NCBI GenBank assembly: GCA_000827495.1
Contig: KN817553.1
Span: forward strand, 124,001 to 188,000
Reading direction: 5' to 3'
DNA: 64,000 nucleotides
From: Hypholoma sublateritium FD-334 SS-4
Taxonomy: Eukaryota; Basidiomycota; Agaricomycetes; Agaricales; Strophariaceae
Part shown: positions 48,135 through 61,566 of the stretch, one piece after another
How positions within the stretch are numbered: the stretch's first letter is position 1
Layout of the letters: each line of letters starts with the position of its first letter
Notes under the pieces: generated by a model
Told to the model about the DNA's origin: nothing
Databases searched by the model: none
Seen by the model: the letters and a program-made list of their open reading frames with translations, nothing else
Program-made: the position numbers and the translations under genes

Positions 48135-51100
48135 GTGTGTTTCTTTGTCAGTCTGGGGATCTTTAGCTGACATTTTGTTTGATAGATTTACGCTAAACTA
48201 GGTCTTCGAAATAAAGAGAATCTCTTAATTGCCTTCTGTAAATTAGGTTTATAGACACAATTTCATAGTACGATCATCTACGACTTTCTTCCTCCTTTCT
48301 CAGTAAGTGAAGCATCCCAACTGTTTCCTGTATAATTCATATGACCTCACTATTCGTGACTCGAAATTTCCGTGAACGCGTCCATCTTCTTGAAACGAAG
48401 TGGGCATGGCGCAGATCTCGACTTGAGCTGATCGCAAACGCTTGATATCTTGATGCGCACACTGATACATTCTACTAATTAGCGCCCAACGTCATCGCTT
48501 AGGAAAGTCGTCATCGCTTAGGAAAGTGATCGATATGTGATATGTTTCACCGTCAGCTTCTGAGGCTCACCCCATAAAACATGTTCTTGTCGCACCGAAT
48601 CTGATACAGAAAGGTGGTCCGGGCGATGTTTCCAACATCACTGTGATGGGGTGAAATCGACTAAAATCTCAGGGTCGGGCCGTCAGGAAAAGTAGTAGTA
48701 TCTTATTTATGGAGACATACTTCATTTTACATCTATGTGATTCGGTTGTGTCCGCTCCAAGGTCTTAATCCACAAGGCATTGAGAATTTGATACGCTGGG
48801 GATCGTTCCTCGGAGAAGTGAAAAATAAAAGAGCATATTCCGGTTTATTTACTCTTTCATATATCCCACCACCACTGCTGATAACATATCTGCCTTTTTC
48901 AGTATGTCATGGTCAGCTGAGGTAATGCTCTGTCATATCAGGTTGAATTTATCATCGATTAAAGATATTACTGGTTACTGCACCGTCTCCGGCCTCTATA
49001 TCATTGCAAAGTATGGTACCTTCTATCACTGCGTCTCTTTGCGCATCGCCCCAATAGTCGACGCTGGATGTAGGATCAAAGGCAGGCTCAGCTACCCAGG
49101 CATTTCTTCGGATGTTCAGTACTAGCCGTGACCCCTGTGCGTTACGCAAAGTAAGCTAGATATAAGGCATTCGTATTACGCCAAGGGAGCGCACCGCTAT
49201 CGAGTAAAGCAGCAAAAACCACCTGCGTAAATGTACAGCTCAGTCGGGGACAGAGGGTTCGGTCGCAATGGAAGCTATTTCCTCGACTCACGGGTGCCAC
49301 AGGTCATTAAAATAGCCCAACTTCGACGACAGGTCGCTGACCATTGTCAGAAGTGTCGCAACTGTGTATCAATAGGTCATTCGGACTATCTGTACGACAA
49401 AAGTGACGACGTACTAAATATTAGGAAGAAATAGAGTGTCCCGTCACGTAACATAGACAGCTCCAGACGAATAAACTCATATCCAGGCTTTTTGTTATCG
49501 ATGGTGAATAGATACCGGAACAGATGCAAAAGCTTGAACAGAGTCAGTAAGAACAGTACGCCTAGCCAGGATGATGAGCGCGGTTCATGCCGTGATATAA
49601 TAGTTGGTTACTCACAGCTAGCAAAAAGTGCGGGTATCCTGAGAGTCTTGGATATGAGCACCAAAATCAGTGCAGGGTGTAAAAAACTCACCATGCAAGT
49701 AACTCAGATCTATACAGCGGCATGTCCTTCTTCGGCACTGTGAAGCATCCAGGCCCATGTATAACCGGACGTTCACTTCCATGTTGGCCTATCTCCACGC
49801 GAACTGTGGTCACTAGTTCGCCCTAATACACGAGCTGGATATTAGCAATCCGTATTATGCGCATGGTATCGGGTGTCGAAGACTGACAATTGTTTCAACT
49901 AAACGTGTTGTATGAATTAACAGAGAAAAAGCGTTGATTTCTGAGAGATGAAGGCAACTTGAGAACAAAGGACCTTACCTGCCCACAATATCCAAACCAG
50001 CGCAATGACTACCACGCAAAAAAAGGCTTAGAATACGACGACCTGTGGATTTGATGAAACGCGGTTATAAGTACTCGCCTTTCCGTGAATCTCGATACAG
50101 AGCGCACACCCGCAATGTGAACAGTGCGCTCACTGGAGGAAGGATGCAAATAACTCCGCCGCTATAGATATTTGAGAAATTAATCGGCAATTCGAAGGAC
50201 TAACCCGCTTACAATCCGTGATACCAGACATATGTCGAGCATCTAAATAGAAGAATGATTAGACGTATCTTCTAAATCTCTCGCATCTTACATCTGAGAC
50301 TAGATTGGTATCGATAATCGAAAAGCAGATTGGCATACACTCACATCTGGTACATCATTAGCAAGACCTCGGACTGCAAGAAAATTCTCGTCCATCAGTA
50401 TTTGTTGCCTAACACGGAAATACTAATTCTGTATATGAACGTACTGTGGAAGAGAGCACTGGCGTTCAAAAAAAAATTGTTACGATGCAAAATGTTTAGG
50501 TAGGACGAGCTTACGATAGGTGCAGAAACGGATAATATCTTAAGATAATGTATAGAACCTTCGGAAATGACCACGCGGCGCTGCAAGCGTGGAATCAGCT
50601 TGCTATTTCTCCATGAATCAGGTATTCAAACCTCCATATGAGCGTGACCTCGTCTCCGAATAACAGAATTGTGTCGTATACCAAGACTGTTATCGCTGAT
50701 ACTGATAGCCACCGATATGGCACACGAGATCGTTAGAATGATTTGGGAGACGATTGGAGGGCCGACAACGCACGCGAAACATAATTGAGAACCTGCAAGG
50801 ACGTTAAAGCTTCGCCCATAGGAACGATAACCAGTATCGCTCTAGCGTTCGTCGCGCGGCGTGGGGGTGATGAAGAACCTGCTTGAAGATTAAATTTAGG
50901 ATCCATCCGCTTATATGTTACATTGTTACCCTGTGCTTTCCCAATTTAGAATGTGAGAAAATGAAGGTATTTGGACGGTGCAAAACAAAACATCAGAGGT
51001 ACCGCCATTCCTCTTCATCATTTGACCGCCGAGGCGCTGCATGCCTTGTACTTCATTATTGCCGCGAATATTTTTATTTCCGTATATCTCTACTAAGGTG

Positions 51101-52480
51101 TGAAAATTGGGACGATTGCTGCGAGTGTTTGTTTTGTATATTACGTGCTTGCAAAAAATAAAATCTGCAGGTGAGTGGAGCCGGAGTTCTATGAAAAGAG
51201 TGCCAAAATCACAATTTGTGTGCTGTGAGAATACAAAGCAGAGATGCATTTCTGACATCTTGATGCAGAGGAACGGTGATACGATACGCGGGAGTGATAC
51301 TCAGTCATAAAATCAAGTCATGTCCATGATCAGTAAGTAATACAACGCATGTTCATTGTTCACTTTCCTTCAAGAACTAGGGCTTGATTGCCGTTTACAA
51401 AGCTCACGGAGCCTCGGAGGAAGACTCGGATACATGCTAGTGTGCGGATCAAGAATATCATCTCACGGCAATGATAGTAGGCTGCCGTCTCGACATGCTC
51501 TTAAAGGCAGCTCTTCTAACCTCGAATATTGACTATAACTTCAGAGATCTCTGAGTAAGAGATCAGCCTTTTCAGAGGATGGAGTTAAGAGACTTGCTCT
51601 ACTTACTTTCAAGGTCTTTTTGATCTTGCCAGTGAGAACACGATGAGACAGGTAAGTTTCCCGTCATCTTCCTATTCATAGATTCATAAGATGGGGGTTG
51701 TGCTCTCCTGAAGTCACGGCCGCGGCAGTATGACTCGGTCACTCGGAACAATTGAAAGTTCACCAAGATGCCTGATCCTTGGTGGTGAAAAATTTCCCAC
51801 GAATTTCGAGTTTATTCCTCTATCGTTCACATCGTTGGGAGCCTTTTTCGAGAAAAAAAAACGCCCAAAAAGGTCAATTTTTATCCGGACGGAAAATAGG
51901 CATCTGGAAGGCGCATTTCTGGGTATTTTTTCCCAAAAATTCTCCTACGGCTTCTTTCGATGTATACGCCCATCTTCCATGCGGCTGAAGCACAGTTTTG
52001 TGTCGAAATTGTCTGCCCCCAGAAGGCTATCTTTCTCAAAATGACACAAAATAGCAACAGTTTGCTCGGATCAGGCATTCCCCACGCGACCATGGTCATG
52101 TGATTTTAGTAGCCGGAATTTCGTGAATTTCTCACGGCTCAGTCTAATCCTCCTTTTTGTGTCATCCTCCCCCGATCAAAAGTCAGCGCTTCATCCGTTC
52201 GCGTCAGGCCTTTAGGCATTTGTCTAGCCAACTCATATGCGAATCAACATGAACTAGGCTTGATTATATCTGCTTGTACCGACGGAAAATCAGCAGGGTG
52301 ATCCTTGTACTGTCTACCTCTCTAGAAGCCACTCGCTGTCGCGCAGAGTGGTCGTTGTGGCTGCGCTGTGGCCTCGAGTCATTGTCAGGAATGCCTATAA
52401 ACGGAAACTGAGCAAGTGTTGAACAATGCACAATTCTATTCGGTATCGCCACGCAAAATCATTATGGACCACCGGCCATA
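48135..52480. other. Long gene-free stretch
   Basis: About 4.3 kb with only short frames (60-110 codons) lacking motifs or paired splice sites. The composition is AT-richer than the neighbouring gene. A perfect palindrome, tcagagatctctga, lies near 51541. I see no transposon domain. Confidence 0.5.
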
Positions 52481-52485
52481 TTATA

Positions 52486-52492
52486 TTATAAA
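52486..52492 (+). promoter_or_regulatory. TATA box of the 52562 gene
   Basis: TTATAAA lies about 75 bp before the ATG. Confidence 0.45.
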
Positions 52493-52561
52493 ACACTCCT
52501 CACCTTTCTTTCAGCACATGAAAATCCCGCACTCTTCAAGGACGGTCGCATAACATCAGAT

Positions 52562-53406
52562 ATGCCTTCCTGCTCTGCCTCGAACAGTATTTCCCCCACC
52601 GCTACTGCTCCTCGAGGCTTTGCCGAATCGCTTTATCCAGATCGCATCCTCTTACGTGGCGACTATTGCCTAGTGAAGAAAGAACGCCCCAATGGCATTC
52701 TGGCGTGGACCGTGGGTCTTGCAATCGGACACCCAATATTCGAGGTTGTATTCTGCGATGTCCGTCTGTCTTATGCCTTTTTGAATTAATATCTTCTTCA
52801 GAGCGAGGCAATGAGATTTAAATATCTCGTTACGTTACTGGAGAAACATAATGGGAGGGCGATCTCGTCGTATATGACATTCGAGAGGGGGGAAATATGT
52901 GCGCTTCCAACATACGACTCGTTGTGTGACATGCCGCTTGGTGCAGGCAAGAAACCTGGAGAAGGAGTGCGTGCTGAGCGCTGACCAATGGTCTGGGCAT
53001 GCCTCGGGCACTGACTACTTCGTTTTAGGACTTCGTTTGGGCGGTTATGCCTCCAAAGCGAGACAATGGCGTACGCACAGTCCCCGAGACGCATGTACCA
53101 GCCGTTTATGTTGTGAGTCAATCAATTTCTGCTCTGAAATCTCCATACCGACTAACTGATAATGAAGACAACCTTCGACGGGGAACACCTCGTTCGTATC
53201 TTAGCGGGAGAATATCATCGCTTCGTAATTCCGGTCGACGATATCAAGGTATATTTTTTAAATGCATAAACCAAACATTCCAAGCGATGCTTTATTTTGT
53301 TGTTGTTGTTGTATAGCCTCTGTACCGGCTATTGTACTACTTAATAGATCTACTCACAAGTACTTGGGTGACGTCGTTAAACTCCCAGGATTTCGCAGAC
53401 TTTTAA
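52562..53406 (+). CDS. Unknown 200-aa protein with a DFVWAVMP core (copy 2)
   Basis: Five exons (52562-52744, 52802-52966, 53029-53112, 53168-53248, 53317-53406) join in frame to 603 nt. The protein has a short Ser-rich lead, YPDRILLRGDYCLVKKER, SEAMRFKYLVTLLEKHNG, DFVWAVMPPKRDNGVRTVPE opening exon 3, LVRILAGEYHRFVIPVDDIK and a hydrophobic end (PLYRLLYYLIDLLTSTWVT). Exon 3 starts at the same phase-0 position before DFVWAVMP as in the gene at 35015, and total length is similar (200 versus 208 aa), so they are distant paralogues. No domain is recognised and there is no signal peptide. The two copies lie on either side of the intact plus-strand laccase. Confidence 0.6.
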
Positions 53407-54161
53407 CTTTGACGACTGAAAACCGCATACTACATACAAGTACAATCTCTATGAATCACTTGCCAAGGCCATGCCGCCTTGCGGCTGATCATCCTCGCAC
53501 AGTCGCTGCACCCTCCGAAGCTGTGCTCGAGTGCATTTGCGATCTACTAAAAATAGATTAGTTCATCCGCCTCCTGAGTACCTGAGAGTACTTACCTGGT
53601 GCGAGTGGCCGGCCACCCTAACCATTTGTGGCTACTCGGCGACTCGGGGAGTCCAGTCAAAATTAAATGCCGTGTCGATAACGTAGCTATAGCACTGCGT
53701 GCGCGGATCACATCAAGTCTCTGTTTCTTCCGAGTTGTCGCCCGGTAAGGCGTTGCGTTAGATGAACATAAGTTCAGTTTGATTCAGGACTAGAGCCATG
53801 CCTAGTCCGTTGTGCATCTATTTCGTGAGTACATCTTTCCAAGAGTGCTTACCCACCAAGAAGAGTCTTGGCCTGTGAGTAATGAAAAGCCTTGGAAAAG
53901 CCTTGAAGTATGTATGCACCAAAATGTAACAGATAGATAATTTCATCAGCTCATTCTTGCTACTTGTAGAACTAAATTATTCTCAGAGTTATACTAGATT
54001 TACTTCACTGGACGTTTCAGACAGGGACAACTCATTCTTTGAATGCCCAAATAAAAATGCTTAAATAACTTCGACTGACATACATATTGTAATAAATATA
54101 CACGACTAGGGTGCTTCTGGACACGAGACATGGTATCCCAATAAAACACGCTAACACTATC
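53407..54161. other. Intergenic between convergent genes
   Basis: About 750 bp between the 52562 gene and the minus-strand laccase, whose 3' ends face each other. No supported gene. Confidence 0.5.
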
Positions 54162-56398
54162 CTAGGTGAATGTTTGAGCAGGGAGAGCGTTAAACGCTGG
54201 GCAGAGCGCATCCCAAGCAGCTGAATTGCACGAAGGTTTAATCAGATCATATTTGGCCAGGATAAAAAGACGCTTACCAGGATGAGCCGCTGAGACAATA
54301 TCTGTGGGGTCTTCAGCCATGACAACAGCGAGACCGCTGAAAATTCCAAAGTAAGTATCGCAGTTTTCTAGGGACCCTGCGGCTGGAGACGACTCACCGA
54401 TCCAAATGCCAATCAATGTGGCTACGGACTTAATTAGCTACATACCGGAATAATAGTCATAAAACAAGCGCACCAATGCATAATCCAAGGGCCTGCGTTA
54501 TCGGTTTCGAAGCGAATGGTAACGTTGTCGGATGTCGATGTGCCAGAGTTGACGACGTCACGTCTGACTGGGTTGTTGTAGTTGTAAACGGTGCTTCCGG
54601 CACTACGAACTACGGAGAACGCATGACCGTGAAGATGAATGGGATGCTATCAGAAGTGTGAGTATGGTCAAACACATGCCCTAAAGCAATGACATACCGG
54701 TGCACCGGGCGCGCCACCGGGGATGTTGATCTCAATCACTGAGTTAAGAGGAAGAGTGTAAACAGAGCCAGTGGGAAGGAGCGACTGCGCCGCAGTGTTA
54801 CCACTGAGAATCTGAAGAAGAACTGGGACCGAAGGCGGGACAAAGGAAACCTGATTCACAGTAAACGCGCCTCCGGTAAGAGCGATGTTGAACGACAGTG
54901 GGAAAACAGTTCCGTTGGAGTTCGCTGCGCTGACAGCGGGTCCCGGAGCGGCTGGGTTAGTGAGTGGCTGAAGTTGCGTCTCGTTCATAGCGCGCACACT
55001 GGTCGTCTGAGGGGTAACCGGGTCCACGATAGCCGCACCGGCGTAACGAAGGATGGCAGAATTCACGCCGCCGGTGAAGCCGCTTGGGCCGCCAACGTTA
55101 GGGAGCGCACGAACCCAGTAGTTGGATGTCTGCTGGTTGGCCTGTAGAATGAAAGAATAGCGCTGCCCGGCGTAGATCTGGATTGAGTCGACACTGAGGG
55201 GCTGAACGTTCTGACCATCCACCTCGATGATAATCTAGAAATGAATAATCAGATGATTTATTCGGAGAGTTTATGGCATCGTATAAAGACTTACCATTGT
55301 GTGGTTATCGATCGAGAACACGTAGTTGGGATCGCAGGAAACCGAAACGAGACGGAAGCGGTAGCGCTTGTTGGGAGTGACTGTGATAACGGCAAGGGGA
55401 GCGGTGAGATCGCCGGCATAGCGTCCCAAACCATTGATCAAAGTAGCATCAGATTGGGGAGGTATTCCGGATGCAGCCAGGACAGGTGCAACTGTATGAT
55501 ACCTGAATATTTGTTAGTTTCTTCGTCAAAATAGAAATACAATTGCGGACCAGTCTGCGAGAGTGATGACAGTGGTGTCTACAAAAGGTGATATCAACAA
55601 CGGCTCCGTCAGTTTATGTATCAAGCTTACCGTCATCTACATCGTATCTGGAAATGATATTGTGAGTTCCCGAAGTCTGCACATCGGCGAAACAATATAC
55701 TTACTGGGACAAATAAGGGTCGGCGGGATCATATACCACCATGGCACCTCGGAGACCATCACAATATTGCGTAGCTGTGTGATCCAATGTCAGATGAAAT
55801 TTCTATACAACAAAGAAAATTGTCTCACAGTAATGAGAGTGATACCAGTATGTTCCCGCTTGGTCGAGAGCCGTGAATTGGTAGTTAAATGAGTTGCCTG
55901 GGATGATGGGGCACTGGTTGACGCCGACAGGGCCATCTGCCCATGCCGATCCTTTCTGGAAAAATCCGTGCCAATGCTGAAGTGGACAGCGTCAGAATAG
56001 AATTCGCGGAACATGGGAGCCGAAAGAGCTTACAATGCTGGTGCTGACAAGCATGGACGTATCGTCCAAGTTGTTAACGAGATTCAGGTTGAACGTGTCG
56101 CCCTATAAGAAAAGTTTGATATTTACTTGAGATGGAGGAAACCGGGCGAAATCTACCTTCTGTCCTACGATGAGAGGACCAGGAAACGTCGCCGCGCCTG
56201 ATACGGCTCCTGCCAACACAGCTCTACAGTGGGCGTTAGAAATATCTAAATAAAAGAAAGCAGAGTATTAACGCACGAGCGGCTGAATCCGTCGGGACTG
56301 ATGACATCGTTTTCGATGTACAGGTTAGCACTGGGTCCAATTGATCCATATGCGGTAGACAGAAGAGACAGAGCAAAGGCGCTGGAGAGGGACCACAT
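54162..56398 (-). CDS. Laccase (multicopper oxidase), secreted, intact
   Basis: Thirteen exons (56398-56277, 56223-56157, 56102-56034, 55976-55829, 55774-55705, 55647-55631, 55578-55551, 55502-55295, 55234-54698, 54646-54474, 54421-54398, 54336-54278, 54220-54162) give 1581 nt, or 526 aa. Exon lengths equal those of the laccase at 40587 except exon 9, which is one codon shorter. The signal peptide is [18 protein letters not shown] before SIGP. Copper motifs are [35 protein letters not shown] and [10 protein letters not shown]. The axial position after the T1 Cys is Leu. Expected activity is extracellular oxidation of phenols with O2. The C-terminal part ([16 protein letters not shown]) is complete. 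No stop or frameshift was found and all splice sites are canonical, including the 17-nt exon. Confidence 0.93.
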
Positions 56399-56450
56399 CT
56401 TGAAGCGAACAACGAGGCTGTTGGTCTATAGAATATCTTGAACGAAGGGT

Positions 56451-56457
56451 TTATATA
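56451..56457 (-). promoter_or_regulatory. TATA box of laccase at 56398
   Basis: TATATAA lies about 53 bp before the ATG on the minus strand. Confidence 0.6.
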
Positions 56458-56519
56458 CCTTCGGCATATTGACCTGGATCTGCAGTAAGTATGCCGCTTT
56501 GACAAAGAATCGTCACATA

Positions 56520-59500
56520 ATATTCTATAACACCATCCTCATCTGTTGAGATACGCATCATCCATTGCGGACTGTCCGAGTGGTGAGAAATGCCGCGCCG
56601 TACCTAATTTTACCCACAGTAATAATCAAGATATCCGCTGATCGGTAGGCCTCTAAATCAAAGCCACTTGTGTCCCTTGAAGGAACTTTTGACATCATGC
56701 AGACCTCATGATCTCGTTCGATAATGCATTCTGTGAATGTATGGAGCTTAATGGAAATGACAAGAGTAAGCTGTTACGCTCAGTGTGAAATCTACAGGAA
56801 CTTTGAAGCACTGAGCGCCCGCTTGACGCGCAATCACTGAGCTTCAGCACAAGACCGGTAGAATCTTTCCGTGTCCGGCGCGATTTAAATATAGCCAGTA
56901 CGTTAATCTAGCATTAAAAATAGATCGTTGGCAGTCTTGCATGTTGTCATGGCTCAGAGAGTTTGGAGAGACGTAGAGACGTAGACGTAATAGTTGTATT
57001 CTTTGATCAAAGTACACAAGAACCATAATTTTTATTCTTGGCTCAATGGACGTTAGTAAATCCTTCATTGTCGCATTATGCAAACCGACCTTACCTCTTC
57101 GGGAATATTGCTCCGTTTCTAGCTGAGGCTTATTTCCGACTTATTAATAAACTCTAATTTTAGGTCATGCCTTGAGACTCTGATAGGAACTGAAACGTAT
57201 AAGTCGCTTTATCACCTTTTATCGCCCGCACTTTGACAAGTGATAAGCATTGTTCATGATCAAGACACTAGGCATCTGACAAGGTTTGTACAGAGCAAAC
57301 TTACATGCATACGGCTTCTATACGAGTGATGGCGGCCGCGCAATATTGACTCTTGAGGAAAGTGCTGCGGAGTATGTGAATCCTCTCACAGAACCGCGTC
57401 AAAAAGCGGACCCGCGATCAAGTTTATTTCCTCGAGCTTGGCACTTTCGGATGCGAATCGCGTGGTGTAGGATGGGCGAGCGCAGTCTCGTGAATATGTT
57501 GCGCGACAGGTGGCTAGTAGCAGGCAGAGAATTTGTATTCATTTTTGCTACCAGCTGCTACGAGTCCAGTATATACACCGTCTATAATGACTCGCAAATT
57601 TTGGAGCGAGTAACGTAGACCCTGCGGGGAGCAAGACGATTCGGGTAAGTGATTTGAGTGCCTCATCTATCACGTAACATATTATTACTCGAGATAAAAA
57701 TCTCCTTCTACTGTCTCGGTCACCAGAGGTCGGTCGCCAGTCCACCTGAGGAGAGCGTCTATGCCCGCTCCTCGGGCATGATTCTGTTTTCAAAGACGCC
57801 GACATCAAAGGACGTTCCTACCTTCTGATCATGGATGTCTTCGAAGTACGGGAATACGAGAATAAGGAAGTCCGTTCATCGGCCTCTCGCCGACGACTGA
57901 GAAGGAGCCCCGTTCTCCACGCGGACGGATAAGCGCTTGCAATTTACCTTCCATAACAAGCCGAGAGATGGCGTTGTAACTTGTACTCGTCGGCTATTCC
58001 TTCCGGCCCGCGGGCGAGGCTCCCACGCTCATCTCGACGGCATCACTTGGGCACCACAGTCTTTGCGCAAAAGTCATCATGGGCTTGAACTTCTGATCTC
58101 CTGACGTAGATAAGACATGGTGGAGCGGTCTACGGACCTGTGTACCACGTCGGTGGTTCTTCAGCGGCGCGTCCACCAGAAGTATCAGCAAAGTATCAGA
58201 TAACTTGTCTTTGCGGGATGAGCGTCTGATGGGCCAAGAGTTCCCGGATCGAATGATGACGGGACAAGCAACAGCAAATAAGCTCGGAGCTCCGGGGAGT
58301 CATTGAAATTTGAAGCTCTTGTGAAGCTCCAATGAAGCTGTCGTAATTGGCGAGGTCCACTCGTGGCCCCGCGAGAAACAGAGGTATCATCAGGTATCAT
58401 GAGTCGTCGTACGGTTGTACTCGGACATCCTGTCTCTATGCTTTGGCAGTCCCCCAGGCATCTGTACCTCCCCCACCCCCACAGTCGTCCCTGTGGCGTA
58501 GGTCCACGTCAGCGGGAGCTGTACACCCATGCGAGCCTACATTTTGAGGTGATATATGAACTCGCTGCTAAGGAGGTGCCGCAGACGCAACGCTTCGTGC
58601 ACATGTCCTGCTGTCGTTACTGCTGCGGAGGTGCAGGGCTGCGCTCATTCAAGCGTGGTTCCCTCCCGACACCGAGTCGTTTTTTTCTGTGTTTTCCATG
58701 TGTTTCTCCTTTCCACATTATCACATTCGACCACCATCTCTTGTACCCACCGCCATGTGTGAGTTCGTTGGCGTTGGTACGTTGTAGTACGTTGTTCAAA
58801 ATGAGGGCACCGAATGACACCGGTCCCACATTCCGTTGGCGAGTGTAATTGTACAGCCATTTCGGTGGCACATCATACCTTTCCACCACCGCCTGCCATG
58901 CTGTGGAAGAACCTAGTAGTGTGGAGAATTGAGGTTTTGGGAGCAAGGTGGTGTTGGTCTGCTGTAATGCTAAATTGCATCATGCGCATTGCGCACAGAA
59001 CTACTCTCTCCTTATCAGATATCTTGCCTCTAGGGCTATTAATGCGCCTGCATAATTGATACACACTGCATCGAGTCTATGGATCAGGCGACCGATAAAT
59101 TTGCATAGAAAGGTGTATATTAAGCGTTTTCATATTTCTTGAATTCAATCGAAGTGAAGGTAGTGTGGGTGGGATTCGGGACTGACCTCAAGTTCAATTC
59201 TAATCTACGGTAGATCCTTCACTTTGCGTTTCACACCCTAGAAATTATATGAAATAACAGATAGTTATGAAAGGACGGTAGCGCATATTTGATTGTGAAT
59301 TTGAGAGACATGTCCTATCCTATGTAACATGCCGTTCTGAATCCTGTTGGCAAACAAACCACTCGAGTTGTGCATGGGTCTGGAGCCCATGCAAGAAGGT
59401 AACCCTTGCTCCGTAGTATGTAGTGCGTCCCTTCTCGTTTTCTTCTTCGACAATGCATTTTCCCTTGTAAAAGTACTACGCTGGACGACCTCGAGGGATT

Positions 59501-61500
59501 ACCTTTTCGGTCACGCAGTGATGACTTGCCACAAGCGCAAACTTGGAAACTAACTCGAGCTTCTGTTTCCATAACTTGAATTCAGGGGAAATTATTGAGC
59601 TCCCCTCTACACTCCTTTACACCTTCACCGGACAAGTAAAATCTATGTAGAATGTTTAAAGACCAACCGGGTAGTATGTAACACGCTTGCAGGTACCAGG
59701 AGTGATTGGTTATCTTTTATCACGGCGATCTGGTACATCTATCTTCAGGCATACTAAATTCAACCCTGATCCCCAAAGTACTGCTTAGTATCATTCCGCC
59801 ATCGGGGGACTCGTTCTGCTACCGTCGTTGATTCCACTTGGAGGAAGAATTCTTTCCAAAGTTCCATTTTACGGTGCCCGCACCGCACGGGCATAAGTTC
59901 AGCATAACATGCAACCAGAACACGACCCATTAGATACATACGCGATGTCTTTGCGTCCGGCGAGGTGTGCTATACCTCTCTGAGATAGCGTTTATCAGAT
60001 CAGCGGCAGTTCTCACGACCTCTCCGGAGGAGCTAAATTCACAGTGGGTGGCCTCTCCATAGCAGAAGACAAGCATTTGTACCGCACGCCTGGTGCATTT
60101 CAGACGCATGAGTTATTTGGGGGGCTCTCATTCGGCAATGTTTCTTGTCCTGATGCGCCGTACGGCAAACCGACGTACGTACTACGGCGTACGGCATCCC
60201 AATGTCATGCACATTCGCGCCTGTGCCGGCGCGAGGGATATGGCGCTTGGCTACATGCGTCGATATAGTAAGAGTGAGTACGTGTTGCTATCAGTAATGA
60301 GTCAACCGCGTCTGGATTTTCTGCGAGCGTATTGGGGGACACGGCGCGCGCGTGACGCTTCCTAGTGATCGGGCCGAACACGGACGGGATGTTTCCGGAT
60401 ATCGCCGGCGGGGTTTGAAGCTGAAGCTACAGTGCAACCAAAATTCAATTTGAACATTCCTCGCCGCGGCTGTCTCACACCTAGCAAAAATTCCGCTGCA
60501 CGACTTCGGCGCCCCCCCCCTTCCCCCACGCACGATTTCCTGTCGATGGCAAGTCGATCATCGATGGACTATATGTAGAATGTCCTGTGGGCCAGCAGTT
60601 ACCCAGGCTAGCAGCCTGTTTTGAAGTCACTCCCTCTTTCCTATCGCGTCCCACCCCACTTCCCAGTCGATGTTGTTCCGGCTGCGTCTGCACTCGCCAG
60701 CCCGCTCCTTGGCGTTACCAACCCCAGTGCTGCCCAACATGGTTGGGACGCTGGCCGACTTCTAACTCCTCGACGCTTTGAGCATCGGGGTGCTGCTTCC
60801 GTGGCGGAGCGACGCGAAATGGACGAAAAGTGCGTGGCAATGGAGAACGGGACGCAGGGAACGCCCATTCTATCATCGACACCTGTTCTTATCCCCCATG
60901 CGTCGGGAGATAACATGTCCGACTTCTAGCTCACTGTGCCTTCGGTTCACAGCTAGTCCGGTGCGGCGAGGCGGTGGACGGGATATGCCTGGGTGGTGCG
61001 CACTGCATGAGCACGTAGGGGGGGTCGGGGATGGGTGGAGGATCAGGGGCACGGCAGTTCTACGTAGGTTGGCGGTGCGTGCGCGGGAACACGTTGGGAA
61101 CACGCATTTGGTAACGGCTGATGGGGATACGGTCAGAGGCGCCGCGCGAGCAGTAGCCGGGCTGCGCGGAGTCGCATCCCGGGGAACGTGGACGCAAACA
61201 AGACGCCGCGCGCATCTGCAGTGATAGTATGAGGCGGATTTTCCAATGCACTGTGCGCACGGTCCGTGCGCGTCGATGTCGTCAGCGCCTACGCTACGAC
61301 GGGAACCAGATCGCGAAGGTACTCGCGCCGGCATGCGCACAGATGGGTTAGATGGGTTACTGCTGCATGATGCATGGACGTCGGCTAGCGATGGGAAGAT
61401 GTCCTGATTTGAAATGTAGATACCGAATAATGCGGGCAGCAACTCATTTGCCATAACGCGCATACTGGCTGAAATCATATAAATTATTTGGCGAAGACAC
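56520..61500. other. Long gene-free stretch between two laccases
   Basis: About 5 kb with no supported gene. Frames at 57286-57618, 58363-58848 and 60621-61523 are open on both strands without motifs. An 8-bp perfect stem (TGCATGGG/CCCATGCA, 59371-59393) is the only hairpin noted. Confidence 0.5.
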
Positions 61501-61566
61501 TGAAACAGTACACACAAGCACAACTATATATGATGATCGATGAGGGCTTATACCACGGGAACAACC

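Noticed and set aside
53290..53316. TTG microsatellite
   Set aside because: Short polypyrimidine-like tract of an intron just before its acceptor; ordinary.
58363..58946. 161-codon plus and 109-codon minus frames
   Set aside because: No recognisable family, low-complexity Pro/Cys/His content; either would be a guess.
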